Notes: generated by a model from the sequence alone, not told the origin. Positions 10,356 to 20,090 are shown, counted from the first letter of the stretch. The stretch is DNA of 50,168 bases from Bacteroides intestinalis (GCF_003464595.1 NZ_QRZF01000029.1:1-50168), one strand, 5' to 3'. Program-made: numbers and translations.

Positions 10356-13064
10356 TTACTTCTTTAAGTCCATCTGTTTACGATCCACATTCCATCCTTT
10401 TACCACTAATACCGGGTTTTCTACTATCTTTCTTATATCTGTTTCAATAATTACAGTTTTACTTTCACCCGGCATCAAAGAAAAGAAATTATCCGTATAG
10501 AAAGAAGGACGGATAGGTTTTAAATCCGGATTGAGGAATTGCAACTGATTGAAGAAAGCAATAGAATTGGATATATTTCTCACTGTAACATCCACAAAGT
10601 ATTTGTCTTCAGTTTTTCTTATCCTATAAGAGGTCTTCAGTTTGGCTTGTTTCAGTTGGGATAAAGCCTCAAAACCTGAAGAAGTAGGTCCCGTCAATGT
10701 TTCTTTACCCTCATATTTGTCATTCGAACGCCAATAGAAATTGGAGGAAACCTCTTTATTCTTTTCATCTTTCAACCTTAACTTAATAAAATGTACCTGT
10801 GATATGTTTTCAGGGAAACGAATAGTCAAAACATCATTTGCTACTCCATCTGAAGGAAGGTCCACTTTGGCAGACTCTTCAAATACCAACTTACTATTAA
10901 TATCATATACCTGGGCCGTTACCGTGTAGGCTTTAAAAGCCTGATAAAAATCATTCACCACTGATACGGTATTTTTTAAATAATCAAATTGTGCATGCAA
11001 AGGTTCCAAAGAATTGGCTGTATGATAAAGCGAAGCTGTTGGTTCTAACGACCAATCCCACATACGGGCACATACCTGGCGAACCGGACAGTTATGATAC
11101 CAGAAAAGCAAACCGGAACAGAAACGGTCACCATAATCCAATTTATTGTAATTCCATACTTCCCAGATACTTTTTGAGTTCATTGCTCCTACAAACTGTC
11201 CCTTCTGTGCAAACTCATCAATGGAAGAAGACTTCCCATAATTATTAACCAGATCGGTGTACATGGTAGACATCAAATGGAATCCATTCCCATCCAGATA
11301 ATCCCAGACTTCTTTGTTAATAGGCCACAAGTCTTTTTCATCCATCATCTCCCGAAGAATTTCAACCGTAGGGAGTGTCGGAGCACCATATTCCGGATTG
11401 AATCCATCGACACGGCTCCCCCTTTGCGAAGCTGTGTTTTCATAATGTTGCATCGGGTTTACTTGTTTATACGGACTTCCATCATGCACTCCGGCACATT
11501 CCGATTGCATCTGATAACCACGCGTTCCATCAAGTTTGTTCAATAATTCGGGAGTACCGCTAACTTCGGAACTCTCATTCGAAGCTACATAATAGGCCAA
11601 AGCCGAATGGTTGCGAATACGTTTCACTGTAGATTCCACATTATTCAGATATACGCTCTTATCCTGCGGATGGCGTGTATCCCCCGTCATCCAGAACTCC
11701 TGCCAGATTAATAGTCCCAGTTCGTCACAAAGCTGATAAAAATAGTCGGATTCAGCAATGCCACCACCCCAGAAGCGAATCAGATTAATACCTGCCTGGC
11801 GAGTGTATCTCAACTCAGCATAGGTACGTTCATCCGAAGTACGTAACATTCCTTCAGGAATCCAGTTTGTACCACGAATAAAAATTCGCTTGCCATTCAC
11901 GTAGAACACGCGCGATTTATCAGGAGTATTTGTATCAGAAGTGATCTCACGAATACCGAACCTGGTTTTAACGGAATCACAAACTTGCCCTTTTACGTTC
12001 ACCGTCAGTTTCAGTTCATATAAGTTTTGGGGACCTTTATTGACCGGCCACCACAAACGTGGATTACGGATAGTGAGTTGAGGAAACTCTTCCGGAGTAA
12101 AAGTCACAAGCTTTTCCTCACCACGCAAAATGCGGAAAGGCTTTTCTACAACAATATTTTCTCCCGTAATCTCTCCTCTGATCACTCCACTGATTGTATC
12201 TGTCGAATTAAGCGGATTAACCACTTCCACAGATATAGTTTCACGGGCTATATCATAGCCCGGTTTATGAAGTTCTGACTTTACAAACGGATGACGTAAT
12301 GTCAATGTCCCTGTAGCATACATGGAAATGCTCTTCCAAATACCTGTATTACGATCTCTGATACCATCCATAAAGGTAAAATCCCAACCCACACTCATAA
12401 GCATTGTGGTGTTCAGACCAATGTTCCCATTGCCTCCATTATGAAATTCGCCTACAGCCCCCCAAGGCTTCGGCATCGTAGTCCCCGGTACATCCACCGG
12501 ATAAACTCTGACAGCAAGAACATTCTTATTGCCCACTTTTACAAAATCTGTAATGTTAATGTAGTCATTGACAAACATTCCATTGATTGTGCTCAACAAA
12601 TTTCCATTGACCCATACTTCGGCACGATAGTTGATACCGTCAGGTTGCAACCAGATATTTTTTCCTTTAAAAGAAGTTGGAACCTCAAATTCGGTACGAA
12701 ACCAATAAGTATAGAACTCACGGCCTACCTTTGAAATATCCGGTATTTTATTGGATTCAATCTTATTATTCAATCCATAATAAGGTTCTGGATACTTTTC
12801 ATTGTATACAAGGGAATTAAGTACAGTTCCCGGGACAATGGCAGGTAACCATTCACCTGTATCATATCCCAATGATGAGACTTCCTCGGCAGATGCTTTC
12901 ACATCACCTACTTTCATCATTTTCCAGGTATATTCTCCCTGATGTACCTCTTTCGAATCCAACCAAATTCTATCGGTTGTCCTTGCATAGTTTGTATCAC
13001 TGCCCTGTACAGAATATGAAACAGACAGGAACAAAAGCAAAAAAATCAATAGTTTATTCATCAT
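10356..13064 (-). CDS. GH2 family enzyme, exo-glucosaminidase/mannosidase-like
   Basis: A 902-residue secreted GH2 enzyme with signal peptide (about residues 1-20; the start could be the second ATG at 13061). Domains in order are a sugar-binding jelly roll (~40-240), an Ig-like domain, a TIM barrel (~385-700) and two C-terminal beta domains. The probable acid/base is Glu497 in ASNESSE and the nucleophile Glu558 in NPEYGAP. This pattern (NES and PEYG) is closer to the exo-beta-D-glucosaminidase (CsxA) and plant endo-beta-mannosidase branch than to classical beta-galactosidases. The exact sugar cannot be fixed from sequence; beta-mannose, beta-glucosamine or a related beta-hexoside are possible. 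It lies between the large inverted repeat upstream and the GH2-GH28 fusion downstream, so it should act on the same glycan. Confidence 0.85.
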   Translation of the reverse strand: MMNKLLIFLLLFLSVSYSVQGSDTNYARTTDRIWLDSKEVHQGEYTWKMMKVGDVKASAEEVSSLGYDTGEWLPAIVPGTVLNSLVYNEKYPEPYYGLNNKIESNKIPDISKVGREFYTYWFRTEFEVPTSFKGKNIWLQPDGINYRAEVWVNGNLLSTINGMFVNDYINITDFVKVGNKNVLAVRVYPVDVPGTTMPKPWGAVGEFHNGGNGNIGLNTTMLMSVGWDFTFMDGIRDRNTGIWKSISMYATGTLTLRHPFVKSELHKPGYDIARETISVEVVNPLNSTDTISGVIRGEITGENIVVEKPFRILRGEEKLVTFTPEEFPQLTIRNPRLWWPVNKGPQNLYELKLTVNVKGQVCDSVKTRFGIREITSDTNTPDKSRVFYVNGKRIFIRGTNWIPEGMLRTSDERTYAELRYTRQAGINLIRFWGGGIAESDYFYQLCDELGLLIWQEFWMTGDTRHPQDKSVYLNNVESTVKRIRNHSALAYYVASNESSEVSGTPELLNKLDGTRGYQMQSECAGVHDGSPYKQVNPMQHYENTASQRGSRVDGFNPEYGAPTLPTVEILREMMDEKDLWPINKEVWDYLDGNGFHLMSTMYTDLVNNYGKSSSIDEFAQKGQFVGAMNSKSIWEVWNYNKLDYGDRFCSGLLFWYHNCPVRQVCARMWDWSLEPTASLYHTANSLEPLHAQFDYLKNTVSVVNDFYQAFKAYTVTAQVYDINSKLVFEESAKVDLPSDGVANDVLTIRFPENISQVHFIKLRLKDEKNKEVSSNFYWRSNDKYEGKETLTGPTSSGFEALSQLKQAKLKTSYRIRKTEDKYFVDVTVRNISNSIAFFNQLQFLNPDLKPIRPSFYTDNFFSLMPGESKTVIIETDIRKIVENPVLVVKGWNVDRKQMDLKK

Positions 13065-13079
13065 ATTATTACTTTATTT

Positions 13080-13256
13080 AAGTTTCGCAAGTGCTCAACT
13101 TATTAGTTGACAAGGTTTCAGTTGACAAGGTGACAAGGGAGATAGTCTCACAAACGATTCTCACCGATCGTATTCTCATGAAAAGTCTGACATTCTTTCC
13201 TTGTTCCCTTGTCAACTGAAACCTTGTCAACTGCGAAAGTTGAGCTTGCGAAACTT
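13080..13256. repeat. Long inverted repeat with tandem sub-units inside the PUL operon
   Basis: The left arm 13080-13140 and right arm 13205-13256 are reverse complements over nearly their whole length, separated by about 64 nt. The arms contain tandem copies of gttgacaagg (13106-13115 and 13121-13130) plus a partial copy at 13131-13140. The right arm has one unit less, which accounts for most of the length difference. The outer ends match as aagtttcgcaag and cttgcgaaactt. The element sits between the GH28-type gene and the GH2 gene and would fold into a very large RNA hairpin in the transcript. It has no transposase and no long T-tract. A role in attenuation, RNA processing or protection of flanking messages is possible but not shown. 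Confidence 0.9.
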
Positions 13257-13279
13257 GAGTTACTTTATTTTTCAGTAAG

Positions 13280-13287
13280 CAAATGTA
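13280..13287 (-). promoter_or_regulatory. Possible internal promoter -7 box
   Basis: On the minus strand this reads TACATTTG, a full match to the Bacteroides -7 consensus TAnnTTTG. It lies downstream of the GH28-type gene and would start a transcript about 210 nt before the GH2 gene, with the long inverted repeat in its leader. No -33 TTTG at the usual distance is seen, so it is a weak call. Confidence 0.3.
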
Positions 13288-13317
13288 GACAATGCCCACA
13301 AAAGGTGTATACAGAAT

Positions 13318-14748
13318 TTATTGCAAATTTTCCGGTACCGTCACATTCTTACAATCTTTTAAATGAACTACAGGAAGTTCACTGGCAGGAGATTGCAAGG
13401 TAGAATTAGTGATTTCAAGTCCGTTGACATCTTCCGCAACGATTGCATGCCGTTCTTCCTTATTTCCAATAGTCGAGAGTGTCATATTTACAAAACGGAT
13501 ATTATCAGCATGCCGTATATAAACTCCATAAGCAGGCAGCATTACACCAAACATCCGATTCTCAGGATAGGCATTCTCAACCTCAGGAACTTCTACCATC
13601 GCATCCGATACTTTTCCACCACCTTTCAGCTTAAAGTCCACATCGCGGATTTCAACATTATCGACACGCAGGCCGGGAACACCGGTAATGGAGCTCGCTA
13701 CATAGCTGACAGAGCTTGCAGTGATATTCTTTATCAAAACATTCTTCAAATAAGAATTCTCCGAAACTTTACGTTTGCCCAAACGAATAAATATAGGGGT
13801 TTGTACATCCTCCATCGTCAGATCGGATATGATGACATCTTCCATAAATCCACCGTCAACGACTTCAAGAGCCATACCTGCGATACCGGTAATCGGATCA
13901 GTAACCCCGGGGACACGTTTCTCCCAGAAACGAAGCAAAGACTTACTACATTTATGAAGAATACAATCAGAAACCCGGATATTGCGGAAACCTCCGGCAC
14001 TGGCAGTACCAAATTTAATAAAATTACAATTGGAAGACAAATCACAGTTCTTCACTGTTATATTCTCGACAACATAATCAGGATCTTCACTTTTAAAGCA
14101 AATGGCATCGTCATCAGTATCAATCACACAGTCTGTGATAGTCACATTCCGGCTTTCAATATCAAAGCCGTCATTGTTCCAGTTTGCATGACCTTCTACA
14201 TATACTTTATTAATATCAACTCCATCACATCGCACAAAGCGGAAGGTCCAGAATCCAGAATTTGACAGTTTCACACCATTTACATTCACTTTGTTGCAAT
14301 CAAGCAAAAGTACCAAAGTAGGACGGTTAGGAGCATCATTTCCTTGATTAAAGGCCGCGCCATTCCCATTAATTTCACCTTCGCCCGTAATTGAAATATG
14401 ATCTGCCTTTTCTGCGAAGACCAAAGCCTTACGTCTTCCTTTATCCGGATAATCAGCAATATTCTTACTGCCCAGAATCGTGGCGCCTTTCTCCAAATTT
14501 AAAGTAACATTCTTCTTCAACACAAGTGTCCCGGTCAGATATTTCCCTGCAGGCAGAGATACAGTTCCCCCTCCCTGTCCGGCACAATCGTCAATTGCCT
14601 TTTGAAGACCAACGGTGGTCAATGTCTTTCCATCCGTATGGATTGCATACTTATCTGTTATAGGTTCCGAACCATTCTGTTCCTTATTGGTGCAAGCCGC
14701 AAACAGTAAACAGAAACAAAGTAGTCCCCATGTTATCGTATTATTCAT
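13318..14748 (-). CDS. GH28-family lipoprotein with altered active-site motifs
   Basis: A 476-residue lipoprotein (lipobox ending FAAC, Cys19) that folds as a right-handed beta-helix like polygalacturonases. Two of the GH28 signature regions are recognisable: WNNDGFD (Asp193, the NTD motif) and TDDDAIC (Asp213/Asp214, the DD motif). The third (GHG) is replaced by SNCNFIKFG and the RIK motif is not visible, so histidine, arginine and lysine contacts of classical endopolygalacturonases are missing. GH28 members acting on rhamnogalacturonan and other substrates are known to differ at these sites, so an exo-enzyme or a different uronosyl or rhamnosyl specificity is likely; loss of activity is possible. 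It is the first enzyme gene after the SusC/SusD/small lipoprotein set and is separated from them by a hairpin. Confidence 0.85.
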   Translation of the reverse strand: MNNTITWGLLCFCLLFAACTNKEQNGSEPITDKYAIHTDGKTLTTVGLQKAIDDCAGQGGGTVSLPAGKYLTGTLVLKKNVTLNLEKGATILGSKNIADYPDKGRRKALVFAEKADHISITGEGEINGNGAAFNQGNDAPNRPTLVLLLDCNKVNVNGVKLSNSGFWTFRFVRCDGVDINKVYVEGHANWNNDGFDIESRNVTITDCVIDTDDDAICFKSEDPDYVVENITVKNCDLSSNCNFIKFGTASAGGFRNIRVSDCILHKCSKSLLRFWEKRVPGVTDPITGIAGMALEVVDGGFMEDVIISDLTMEDVQTPIFIRLGKRKVSENSYLKNVLIKNITASSVSYVASSITGVPGLRVDNVEIRDVDFKLKGGGKVSDAMVEVPEVENAYPENRMFGVMLPAYGVYIRHADNIRFVNMTLSTIGNKEERHAIVAEDVNGLEITNSTLQSPASELPVVHLKDCKNVTVPENLQ

Positions 14749-14767
14749 TCTATAAAATCTTTAAATG

Positions 14768-14804
14768 AATGAGGCTGCAACAAAACAATTGGCACAGCCT
14801 CATT
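14768..14804 (-). terminator. Hairpin between SusCD block and enzyme genes
   Basis: A 10-bp perfect stem, aatgaggctg (14768-14777) against cagcctcatt (14795-14804), with a 17-nt loop. On the transcribed minus strand it follows the small lipoprotein stop by about 11 nt and is followed by a mixed AT stretch (cattcatttaaag) instead of a strong U-tract. It probably works as a partial terminator or mRNA 3'-end stabiliser, giving more SusC/SusD than enzyme message. Confidence 0.55.
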
Positions 14805-14815
14805 ACAGTTATTAA

Positions 14816-15193
14816 TTAATTAGCTGCAGGTATTACGGTCACTGTCCATTGTTTCACTACCGTCTTACCCGGTGAGGTTACCGTATAAGTACGCGGGGTG
14901 GAATAGTCTTGGAAACCAATAGCCATACCCGGCGTCAGAGTTGCTCCGGCAGAAATAGTTGCCACCATTTTCAGGTCAGTAATATCAGCACCTTTCTTTA
15001 GGGTCACTGTAACCGTTCCAGCCTCAGAATCAATCTGGGTCTTATCACTCATGACACCTTCTGCTCTGTTATATACTGTTACATTGGTAATTTCTGCTTT
15101 TTCATAAGCTTCATCTACTGTATAGTCATCATCTCCACATGACATAAAAGTCAATGCCAAAGCGACGAACGTAAGAAATAGTATCTTTTTCAT
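14816..15193 (-). CDS. Small DUF5018-like surface lipoprotein of the PUL
   Basis: A 125-residue lipoprotein; lipobox FMSC with Cys19 followed by GDDD, which fits the Bacteroides lipoprotein export signal for surface display. The mature part is a single beta-rich domain with alternating Val/Thr strands ending in VVKQWTVTV, as in the DUF5018-type Ig-like domains found next to SusD. No catalytic residues are recognised. Its position 34 nt after SusD suggests a glycan-binding or spacer role at the cell surface (SGBP-like), but it is much smaller than usual SGBPs. Family membership is from pattern only. Confidence 0.7.
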   Translation of the reverse strand: MKKILFLTFVALALTFMSCGDDDYTVDEAYEKAEITNVTVYNRAEGVMSDKTQIDSEAGTVTVTLKKGADITDLKMVATISAGATLTPGMAIGFQDYSTPRTYTVTSPGKTVVKQWTVTVIPAAN

Positions 15194-15227
15194 ATTGTAG
15201 TTACTTTTAAATTATACAATCATCATC

Positions 15228-16916
15228 TTACCACAAAGGATTCTGATCCAAGTTAGGATTCTTATCACGTGCAGATTGTGGAATAGGCAACAAATAGTCA
15301 CGAGGAGCCATAAATGTCTTTTTACAAACAAATACAGTCTCATAAGTGGGGACGATTTCTCCATCGGGTCGTTTTATATAAGTTACAAGGCAACCCTCTG
15401 CATCCTTATTCAAGACTTCCTCTCCTATCTTCCAACGCTGAATATCAAACCATCTCTTACCTTCAAGGGCCAGTTCTATACGACGTTCGTGGCGAATACG
15501 TTTCCTCATCTCATCCTTACTTAGTCCGGTAGGAAGGTTAGGCTGACCTGCACGGGTACGAATTTCATTTATAGCACTGTACACTTCAGCGGTAGGTCCA
15601 TTAACTTCATTTTCTGCTTCAGCTAAAGTCAACAACATTTCTGCATAGCGCAGCACAATAAAGTTATGACCACCACCTACACCGCGTCCACGATTATCAT
15701 ATCCGCAAAGCACATCCTGATTCATGTATTTCCCAATGTAATATCCGGTCTTTGTACACGAAGGTTTACCTGCACTATACATACCATTTGGATTCTCTTT
15801 CAAATTCAAGTTACCCGGAGTATTTTGAGCTGTATACAAGATTTTATTTTTCCAGGGTTTTCCATTATAATGGAGAGTAGCGTAAAAACGTTTATCACGG
15901 TTCTCATAAGGAGCAGCTGCATGATCGGGGTTATTCCAGTCAAAAGGCTCACCGGTAGTCATTTCAAACTCATCGGCCAAACTTGCAGTCGGGTGGTCCT
16001 TACTCCAGCCATATTCAGCCGGTGTGCCTGGTTCAGGCGGAGCCAAAACAGTCTGGGCACTCGACCATCTATACGGATATGCAAACTGAATATCAAAAAT
16101 AACTTCACTATTATGCTCATTATCCTCATAGAACATCTCTGCAAATCCATTCTGATACAAAGAATACGTATTCTTCAAATCACCACTAACCAAAATACGG
16201 GCAGTCTTGGCAGCATCCGCATAGTATTTAGAATCTATAACTCCGGCTGCATGCAGATAAGTAGCAGCCATCATTCCCAATGCCGCTCCTTTAGTTGCAC
16301 GACCTAATTCATCATCAGGCACAGTTACCGGTAAACGGTCCGCAGCATTCTGAAAATCAGAGATAATAAATTGCAAGGTAGCCTCCGGGGTAGCACGAGT
16401 CAGGAAGATATCATCTGTATTGCGATCAAGCGGTTTGTCTATCAGTATAGCGGCGCCATAATAACGGAATAGCTCTAAATAGAACATTGCACGCAAGAAA
16501 TAGGAATCACCAATCAAACGCTCTTTTACATTGGCAGGCAGCGGAGAGTCCGGCAAGTTCTTTAAAGCAATGTTTGCTCTACGAATTGAAGCATATCGAT
16601 TACTCCATCTGTCAATGGGGGCAGACGAAGCATTGAAATCAAATAAATTCCATTGATTAGATGCCTTTTCACCAATCTGAATACAATCATCCGTAAACAG
16701 AATATCGACAGCATGGTCATTCAAACCATTTACACTATAATAAGGTCCATCCAAATCTCTGTAAACCTTACTCATAAACAGCATGGCACTCGACTCTGTC
16801 AACCAAATACCTTCATCGGTAACAGAACTCATCGGTTTTATATCGTCCATAAAATCTGTGCACGAGGCATTCAGCAAAAGTATGGAACAAAGGATACTAT
16901 ATATTACTTTTTTCAT
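15228..16916 (-). CDS. SusD-like glycan-binding outer-membrane lipoprotein (PUL 1)
   Basis: A 562-residue lipoprotein (lipobox NASC, Cys19, then TDFMDD). The N-terminal SusD region with TPR-like helices and the C-terminal RagB/SusD domain are recognisable from FLRAMFYLELFRYYG, ILRYAEMLLTLAEAENE, INEIRTRAG, and the typical RIRHERRIELALEGKRWFDIQRW and LLPIPQSARDKNPNLDQNP end. It caps the SusC barrel and binds the PUL glycan at the surface. It starts 12 nt after the SusC stop, so the two are co-expressed. Its ligand is unknown. Confidence 0.95.
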   Translation of the reverse strand: MKKVIYSILCSILLLNASCTDFMDDIKPMSSVTDEGIWLTESSAMLFMSKVYRDLDGPYYSVNGLNDHAVDILFTDDCIQIGEKASNQWNLFDFNASSAPIDRWSNRYASIRRANIALKNLPDSPLPANVKERLIGDSYFLRAMFYLELFRYYGAAILIDKPLDRNTDDIFLTRATPEATLQFIISDFQNAADRLPVTVPDDELGRATKGAALGMMAATYLHAAGVIDSKYYADAAKTARILVSGDLKNTYSLYQNGFAEMFYEDNEHNSEVIFDIQFAYPYRWSSAQTVLAPPEPGTPAEYGWSKDHPTASLADEFEMTTGEPFDWNNPDHAAAPYENRDKRFYATLHYNGKPWKNKILYTAQNTPGNLNLKENPNGMYSAGKPSCTKTGYYIGKYMNQDVLCGYDNRGRGVGGGHNFIVLRYAEMLLTLAEAENEVNGPTAEVYSAINEIRTRAGQPNLPTGLSKDEMRKRIRHERRIELALEGKRWFDIQRWKIGEEVLNKDAEGCLVTYIKRPDGEIVPTYETVFVCKKTFMAPRDYLLPIPQSARDKNPNLDQNPLW

Positions 16917-16928
16917 AATTACAATGCA

Positions 16929-19900
16929 TTAAAAGGTTACACTTACACCAAATGAACTCACAATCTGTTGTGGGTATGAATTGAAAGCCTGGTTTTCAAC
17001 ATCAAAGTCATCAGGCATCTGGCTATAAATAGTCCACAAGTTATAAAAATCAGCATATAAACGTAAACTCTGCATCTTGGCTTTCTTCAACAGCTCGGGC
17101 TTAAAGGTATAGCCGATCTGCAATGATTTCAACTTCACATAAGTTGTGTTTACCATCCAGTAAGAAGAAGTCTCATAGTTCTGATTACGGATTGAAGCAG
17201 ACAAACGTGGATATTTAGCATTCGGATTCGGATTAGACTCTGTCCATGAATCCAAGTGTTCACGACGCGGATGAATAGCATCTTTAAACGGATAGCGTAC
17301 ATTACGGTCTCCATTGCTACCTAAATAATAATCAGAACCGCCTGCGCCCTGAATGAACATACTGAAATCAAAGTTCTTGTATTCCAAACGAAGATTATAA
17401 CCCCACATCACCTCAGGAGTCTGGTTGAAACCAATAATCACCTGGTCTTCACTGTCAATCTTACCATCACCATTGATATCTACATATTTAATATCGCCAG
17501 GCATTACACCTTTCTGATAAGCCCAATTATCAATATCCGCCTGGTCTTTAAACAATCCGGCAGCTTTGTATCCCCATGTACGCCCACTCGGTTGACCCGT
17601 CTGACGTTTTCTTGGATTATTCTTAGTTCCGGGAGCTTCACGAATTTCAATCTGTTTATCGCGAGTGAAACCAAAGGAAACAGAATGAGACATCTTCAAC
17701 CCGCACTGGAAAGTATAGTGGCTACCCAACGCCGCATCAAAACCATATCTTTCGTCTTTACCGGCATTTTCTTTAGCCAATCCGATACCATATTCGGCAG
17801 AAACTTCGGCATTCGGATTTAATATCTTGTCAGAACGCTTATCACGATAAACATCAAATTCGGCTACTAACAAGTCATTCCAAAGATTAATGTCCAATCC
17901 GACATTTGCCTTCCAAACGGTTTCCCAAGTCAGAAATACATTAGGTTCAGCACCTTCCGTCAAGCTTTGCAACTGGGTAGGGTTCTTACCAAATACAGCA
18001 CCATTTCCAATGTTATATTGTGAAAGATAAGCAAATGCATCACCTACCGGATTACCCGATTTACCATAAGAAGCTCTCAACTTCAAATTATTGATAAATG
18101 AGAAATGATCTTTTATAAATGATTCTTCAGAGAGTCTCCATCCTAAAGATACAGAAGGGAAAAATGCGCTTCTACGATCGGGAGCATACTGATAAGTCTG
18201 GTCATAACGTCCGGCTAATTCAAGCATGTATTTCTGAGCATAATTATAATTCAGACGCATTACATAACCTTGTTGTGCAAACTGGCTGGAAGTACCGGAG
18301 TTACTGATAAATTCGGCAACAGGGCTACCCATATTCAATTCCGGAATCATAAAATCATAATTCTTTCTGCCAGCATTGGTTTCAATCGTATTACCCCATC
18401 TTCTTTCGTACACTCCCAACACACCTACTTCATGTTTTCCGAATTTACGGTCATAATTCAAGTGGGCTTGGATAGTATAATACGTCCATTGCTTATTCTT
18501 GACAGCGAGCGAAGGTTTAGCTTCACCACCTTGTTGCTCCTCTATCTCACCCGCATCATTATAAGCATAAGCGGTAAAGGGATACTGCCATTCCTTTGCA
18601 TCATAGATCTGACGGTCGTAGCTGAACAAAGCTTTTGCTGATAATCCTTTCAGAAATGGAAGCTTCTGGTCCAAAGAAACCGTAATATTCTGGAAGTTAT
18701 TATTATACTTTTTATCTGCTCCATCGTGCACGCCCATATACATACTGGAACCACCACCTTGCATAGCAGGCTTCCCCCCTACCATATTGGGAACTGTCGG
18801 AGCACACAAACGGTATAAGTCTTCCATCATCTTTTTACCATCATAATAATGGCTCTTTTTCGTATCGTAAGCTAAGTTGATATCGATGCTCACCTTAGTC
18901 AGGTCAATCGGATGGAAATCCACATTCGAACGTAAGTTGAATCTGTCATACCCGGTATCTTTACCCATCATGCTACCCTGATACATATAACCGAAAGAAG
19001 CGAATGCATTAATAAATTTATTACCACCACTCAAAGAAACATTATGCCGGGTAGTTGTCGTAGTTTTCATGTATGCATCCATCCAGTCCGTATTCTTGTA
19101 ACGGTCATCAGTGCCATCTTTATACTTCTGCAACAAATCATCACCATATACTTCTTTGTCACGTCCGTCCATTCTCAACGCTTCATTGTATAAGGTCAAT
19201 GCGTCGTAGGCATTCAGGAAGTCAGGTATGTTCATTGGAGTCTGGAAGCCGACTGAACCATCATAAGTCAAAGTTACTTTTCCTTCTTTTCCTCGCTTCG
19301 TATTAATCAGAATTACACCATTAGCTCCCTTCAAACCATAAGGAGCAACTGCCGCAGCATCCTTCAGTACAGAGATTGATTCTATATCAGCCTGGTTCAC
19401 TTTTTCCCAAGGGCGTTCAATACCATCGACCAGTACCAACGGCTTATTACCACGCAGCAGCACGGTAGCCTCATCTTTTCCCGGTTCACCGGAAGTCTGG
19501 CGGGTAATGATACCTGGTATCTGTCCTCCCAACTGATTGGAAACATTTGCTACAGGAGCCTTAATCTTATCGCCTTGTACGGTAGCAACGGCCGAACTCA
19601 TTGTCATACGTTTCTGAGTACCATAGCCCACTACAACCACTTCATCAAGCAACTGGGTATCCTCGTCTAATGTAATCAGTACAGTAGTTCCAGCCGTAAC
19701 CTTCACTGTCTTTGTTTGATAACCGACAAAAGATATTTCTATTGTAGGGGTAGCTGTGTCAACAGGTAAGCTAAAGTTTCCATCAATATCAGAAATAGCC
19801 CCCTGGCCAGTTCCTTTCACTTTGATTGTTGCACCAATAATAGATTCACCTTTTGCGTCAACAACCTTTCCTGTTAGTTTTTTAGCAGTTTGCATGACAC

Positions 19901-20090
19901 TTTGAACATCTGCCATCGTTCCACTTGCATATGTCTGATTTCCTTTAACAGCATACGCATCAGTAGTTGCAACTAAGCCAAGCGACAAAAGTGCCGCCAT
20001 TAAAATAGATTTTTTAGAAAGTGGCATGATATCTTTCAGCCAGTAATGTCTAAAAACCATTTTCTTTTGAACATTGAGTTTGTTTCTCAT
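16929..20090 (-). CDS. SusC-like TonB-dependent outer-membrane transporter (PUL 1)
   Basis: A 1053-residue SusC/RagA protein that imports oligosaccharides with TonB energy. After a long signal region (about 45 residues, with a basic N-terminus; an ATG at 20027 would also give a signal peptide) there is a carboxypeptidase-like Ig domain (LTGKVVDAKGESIIGA), the TonB-box-like DEVVVVGYG, the plug domain (VLVDGIERPWEKVNQADIES, VLKDAAAVAPYG) and the 22-strand barrel ending in SSFGVSVTF with a terminal Phe. There is no N-terminal STN signalling domain, which fits control by the nearby HTCS instead of an anti-sigma factor. It is the first gene of the main operon, preceded by a long leader. Confidence 0.95.
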   Translation of the reverse strand: MRNKLNVQKKMVFRHYWLKDIMPLSKKSILMAALLSLGLVATTDAYAVKGNQTYASGTMADVQSVMQTAKKLTGKVVDAKGESIIGATIKVKGTGQGAISDIDGNFSLPVDTATPTIEISFVGYQTKTVKVTAGTTVLITLDEDTQLLDEVVVVGYGTQKRMTMSSAVATVQGDKIKAPVANVSNQLGGQIPGIITRQTSGEPGKDEATVLLRGNKPLVLVDGIERPWEKVNQADIESISVLKDAAAVAPYGLKGANGVILINTKRGKEGKVTLTYDGSVGFQTPMNIPDFLNAYDALTLYNEALRMDGRDKEVYGDDLLQKYKDGTDDRYKNTDWMDAYMKTTTTTRHNVSLSGGNKFINAFASFGYMYQGSMMGKDTGYDRFNLRSNVDFHPIDLTKVSIDINLAYDTKKSHYYDGKKMMEDLYRLCAPTVPNMVGGKPAMQGGGSSMYMGVHDGADKKYNNNFQNITVSLDQKLPFLKGLSAKALFSYDRQIYDAKEWQYPFTAYAYNDAGEIEEQQGGEAKPSLAVKNKQWTYYTIQAHLNYDRKFGKHEVGVLGVYERRWGNTIETNAGRKNYDFMIPELNMGSPVAEFISNSGTSSQFAQQGYVMRLNYNYAQKYMLELAGRYDQTYQYAPDRRSAFFPSVSLGWRLSEESFIKDHFSFINNLKLRASYGKSGNPVGDAFAYLSQYNIGNGAVFGKNPTQLQSLTEGAEPNVFLTWETVWKANVGLDINLWNDLLVAEFDVYRDKRSDKILNPNAEVSAEYGIGLAKENAGKDERYGFDAALGSHYTFQCGLKMSHSVSFGFTRDKQIEIREAPGTKNNPRKRQTGQPSGRTWGYKAAGLFKDQADIDNWAYQKGVMPGDIKYVDINGDGKIDSEDQVIIGFNQTPEVMWGYNLRLEYKNFDFSMFIQGAGGSDYYLGSNGDRNVRYPFKDAIHPRREHLDSWTESNPNPNAKYPRLSASIRNQNYETSSYWMVNTTYVKLKSLQIGYTFKPELLKKAKMQSLRLYADFYNLWTIYSQMPDDFDVENQAFNSYPQQIVSSFGVSVTF

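Noticed and set aside
13080..13256. A miniature transposable element or insertion sequence
   Set aside because: There is no transposase, no visible target-site duplication, and internal tandem units are unlike typical MITE ends; similar plans with other units occur in several gaps.
13363..14265. A 300-codon open frame antisense to the GH28-type gene
   Set aside because: It overlaps a convincing beta-helix gene and has no recognisable domain or signal.
15666..16307. A 213-codon open frame antisense to SusD of PUL 1
   Set aside because: SusD signatures cover the region on the other strand; the frame has no domain.
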